DNA of 64,000 bases. It comes from Pontibacter sp. FD36. Lineage in GTDB: Bacteria; Bacteroidota; Bacteroidia; Cytophagales; Hymenobacteraceae. How positions within the stretch are numbered: position 1 is the first letter of the stretch; each line of letters opens with the position of its first letter. The notes beneath the pieces were generated by a model. It made no database searches. It had not been told where the DNA came from and saw nothing but the letters and a program-made list of their open reading frames with translations. The translations under genes and the position numbers were made by a program. Shown piece after piece: positions 62,751 to 64,000 of the stretch. The DNA lies in assembly GCF_015686655.1 (NCBI RefSeq), contig NZ_JADPMP010000008.1, positions 1 to 64,000 of the forward strand. Reading direction: 5' to 3'.

Positions 62751-63976
62751 CGAAAACCGTTACTCTTTCGCACCCTACAGGTATACTGAAAGGTCGTGTG
62801 CAATTACCAGCCTCCAAAAGCGAGGCAAACCGTGCTCTGATTATCGCAGCCTTGGCTGGGGGAGAATCCAAATTGGAGAACCTCTCCGAGGCCAATGATA
62901 CCCAACTCCTGCAAAGACTTCTGAATAGCGACTCGGAAACCATCGACGCCGAAGACGCGGGTACGGTGATGCGCTTTCTGACAGCCTACTATGCCGTGAC
63001 TGGTCAGCAAAAAACACTTACCGGAACCGATCGCATGTGCCAGCGGCCGATCAAAGTGTTGGTAGAGGCCTTGCAGGAATTGGGAGTAGGTATAGCCTAC
63101 CTGGGCGAAGCAGGTTATCCGCCCCTCCAGATCAGCGGCTTTAAAGGCAGCGGCAAAAAGCAGTTGAAAGTTCGCAGCGATATCAGCAGCCAGTACATTT
63201 CCGCTTTGATCATGGTGGCGCCATTGTTGCCCGATGGGCTGGAGCTGGAGCTGGAAGGGAAGATCAGTTCACGCCCTTACATTGAAATGACCCTGGCCCT
63301 GATGCAGCACTTCGGAGTAGAGGCCAGCTTTGAGGAAAACACGATCAGGGTGCCGAACCAAAAATATAATCCCGCTACTTTCGCCGTGGAATCAGACTGG
63401 TCAGCAGCCAGCTACTGGTATAGCATGGTGGCCTTGGCCAAAGAGGCGGATGTGACCTTGCTGGGTCTGCATGAAGATTCTCACCAAGGCGACAAAGCTA
63501 TTGTGGATATCATGCGCAGGTTAGGCGTTCATACTGAGTTCAAGCAAGAAGGTGTGCGTCTCACAAAAAAGCATGCCGAGAAAAGAGTAACCTTCGATTT
63601 TAGCAATTGCCCTGATCTGGCGCAGACTGTTGTGGCGCTGTGTGCAGCCTTAGGTATAGCCGTAGAGATGACTGGATTGGAGAGCCTTCGCATCAAAGAA
63701 ACAGACCGCATTCAGGCATTGCAGATTGAGGTGCTGAGTATGGGTGCCTCATTGGAAGAGAGAACCCCTGGGGTATTCCAGATGAACCCAACCCTTTTGA
63801 CCAATCGGGAGTTGAATTTCAGGACCTACGAAGATCATCGCATGGCCATGGCTTTTGCCCCGATTGCCTTATTGCAGCCTATCCAGATTCAGGAACCGCA
63901 TGTGGTGCGCAAGTCCTACCCTCGGTTTTGGGAAGATCTGGAGAAAATGGGCTTTGAAGTAACAGTGAATGAATAG
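62747..63976 (+). CDS. aroA: 3-phosphoshikimate 1-carboxyvinyltransferase (EPSP synthase)
   Basis: 409 residues from the ATG at 62747, which overlaps the aroB stop as ATGA; an in-frame start 60 bases upstream lies inside aroB and is rejected. Makes EPSP from shikimate-3-phosphate and PEP. Motifs: LPASKSEANRALIIAALAGG (N-terminal substrate Lys/Ser/Arg), DAGTVMRFLTAYY (usual GNAGTAMR in altered form), GTDRMCQRPIKVLVEAL, SDWSAASYWYSMV, KETDRIQALQ and YEDHRMAMAFAP. All catalytic residues seem present. Class (glyphosate-sensitive or tolerant) was not determined. The remaining 24 bases of the window are non-coding. Confidence 0.95.
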   Translation: MTKTVTLSHPTGILKGRVQLPASKSEANRALIIAALAGGESKLENLSEANDTQLLQRLLNSDSETIDAEDAGTVMRFLTAYYAVTGQQKTLTGTDRMCQRPIKVLVEALQELGVGIAYLGEAGYPPLQISGFKGSGKKQLKVRSDISSQYISALIMVAPLLPDGLELELEGKISSRPYIEMTLALMQHFGVEASFEENTIRVPNQKYNPATFAVESDWSAASYWYSMVALAKEADVTLLGLHEDSHQGDKAIVDIMRRLGVHTEFKQEGVRLTKKHAEKRVTFDFSNCPDLAQTVVALCAALGIAVEMTGLESLRIKETDRIQALQIEVLSMGASLEERTPGVFQMNPTLLTNRELNFRTYEDHRMAMAFAPIALLQPIQIQEPHVVRKSYPRFWEDLEKMGFEVTVNE

Positions 63977-64000
63977 TCATTAATGAGTAATGACTAATGG

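Overview
The window reads as chromosomal DNA of a Bacteroidota member of the order Cytophagales, most likely family Hymenobacteraceae (Pontibacter/Rufibacter-like). The signs are: Bacteroidota promoters of the form TTG-N20-TAnnTTTG before several genes; a protein ending in a type A type IX secretion (T9SS) sorting domain; a BshA-type bacillithiol glycosyltransferase; DUF4835 and OstA-like proteins; the short Bacteroidota RNA polymerase omega subunit; and many small lipoproteins. I see no rRNA, tRNA, CRISPR array, insertion sequence or prophage. Species assignment is inference.

Layout. 1-1.4 kb: end of a sugar-nucleotide locus (ugd, uxs) with extreme GC3 codon use. 1.4-4.7 kb: exported TPR protein, M42-like peptidase and an AT-rich fucosyltransferase-like gene. 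4.9-11.5 kb: membrane pyrophosphatase, then hpt, adk, obgE, grpE, dnaJ. 11.7-16.5 kb: ABC-2 exporter pair, ChaN-like protein, A-type Fe-S carrier and small membrane proteins. 16.5-23.1 kb (minus strand): a SerB-SerA fusion, a repeat-rich intergenic stretch, bshA and a GH3/beta-lactamase fusion. 23.4-29.7 kb: mutL, two rhomboid proteases, mdh, tilS. 29.8-38.1 kb: a plus-strand envelope/housekeeping run (OstA-like, bamD, rpoZ, coaC, coaB, DUF4835, a small Sm-like protein, recN, fabI). 38.3-45 kb: cupin, Kazal lipoprotein, three YtxH proteins, lysS, an orphan, a trans-sulfuration enzyme. 45-54.5 kb: secreted T9SS nuclease-like protein, gamma-glutamyltransferase, tail-specific protease, SGNH esterase. 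54.5-59.1 kb: envelope-stress proteins (DUF4142, YflT-like, fasciclin, and an ECF sigma factor next to a membrane-anchored S1C protease with an anti-sigma-like N-terminus). 59.1-64 kb: proline dehydrogenase and an aromatic operon (DAHP synthase/chorismate mutase, aroB, aroA).

How it fits together. Most genes are core metabolism or envelope biogenesis. The less ordinary content is structural. (i) A short word, AGGTATA(G/C), recurs on both strands, in genes and between them, about four times more often in its 6-base core than chance predicts, sometimes as inverted pairs. (ii) A 76-residue protein before recN has the length, strand pattern and KH-T-I motif expected of an Hfq/Sm-like RNA chaperone, in a phylum usually said to lack Hfq. 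(iii) The ECF sigma factor is paired with a protease that appears to carry its own anti-sigma domain. (iv) coaC and coaB are separated by a one-base register change. Many transcription units end in clear hairpin terminators, and at 7.2 kb a terminator hairpin overlaps the next promoter.

Limits: all calls come from reading the sequence and from memory of protein families. No database search was run, and counts made by eye are approximate.
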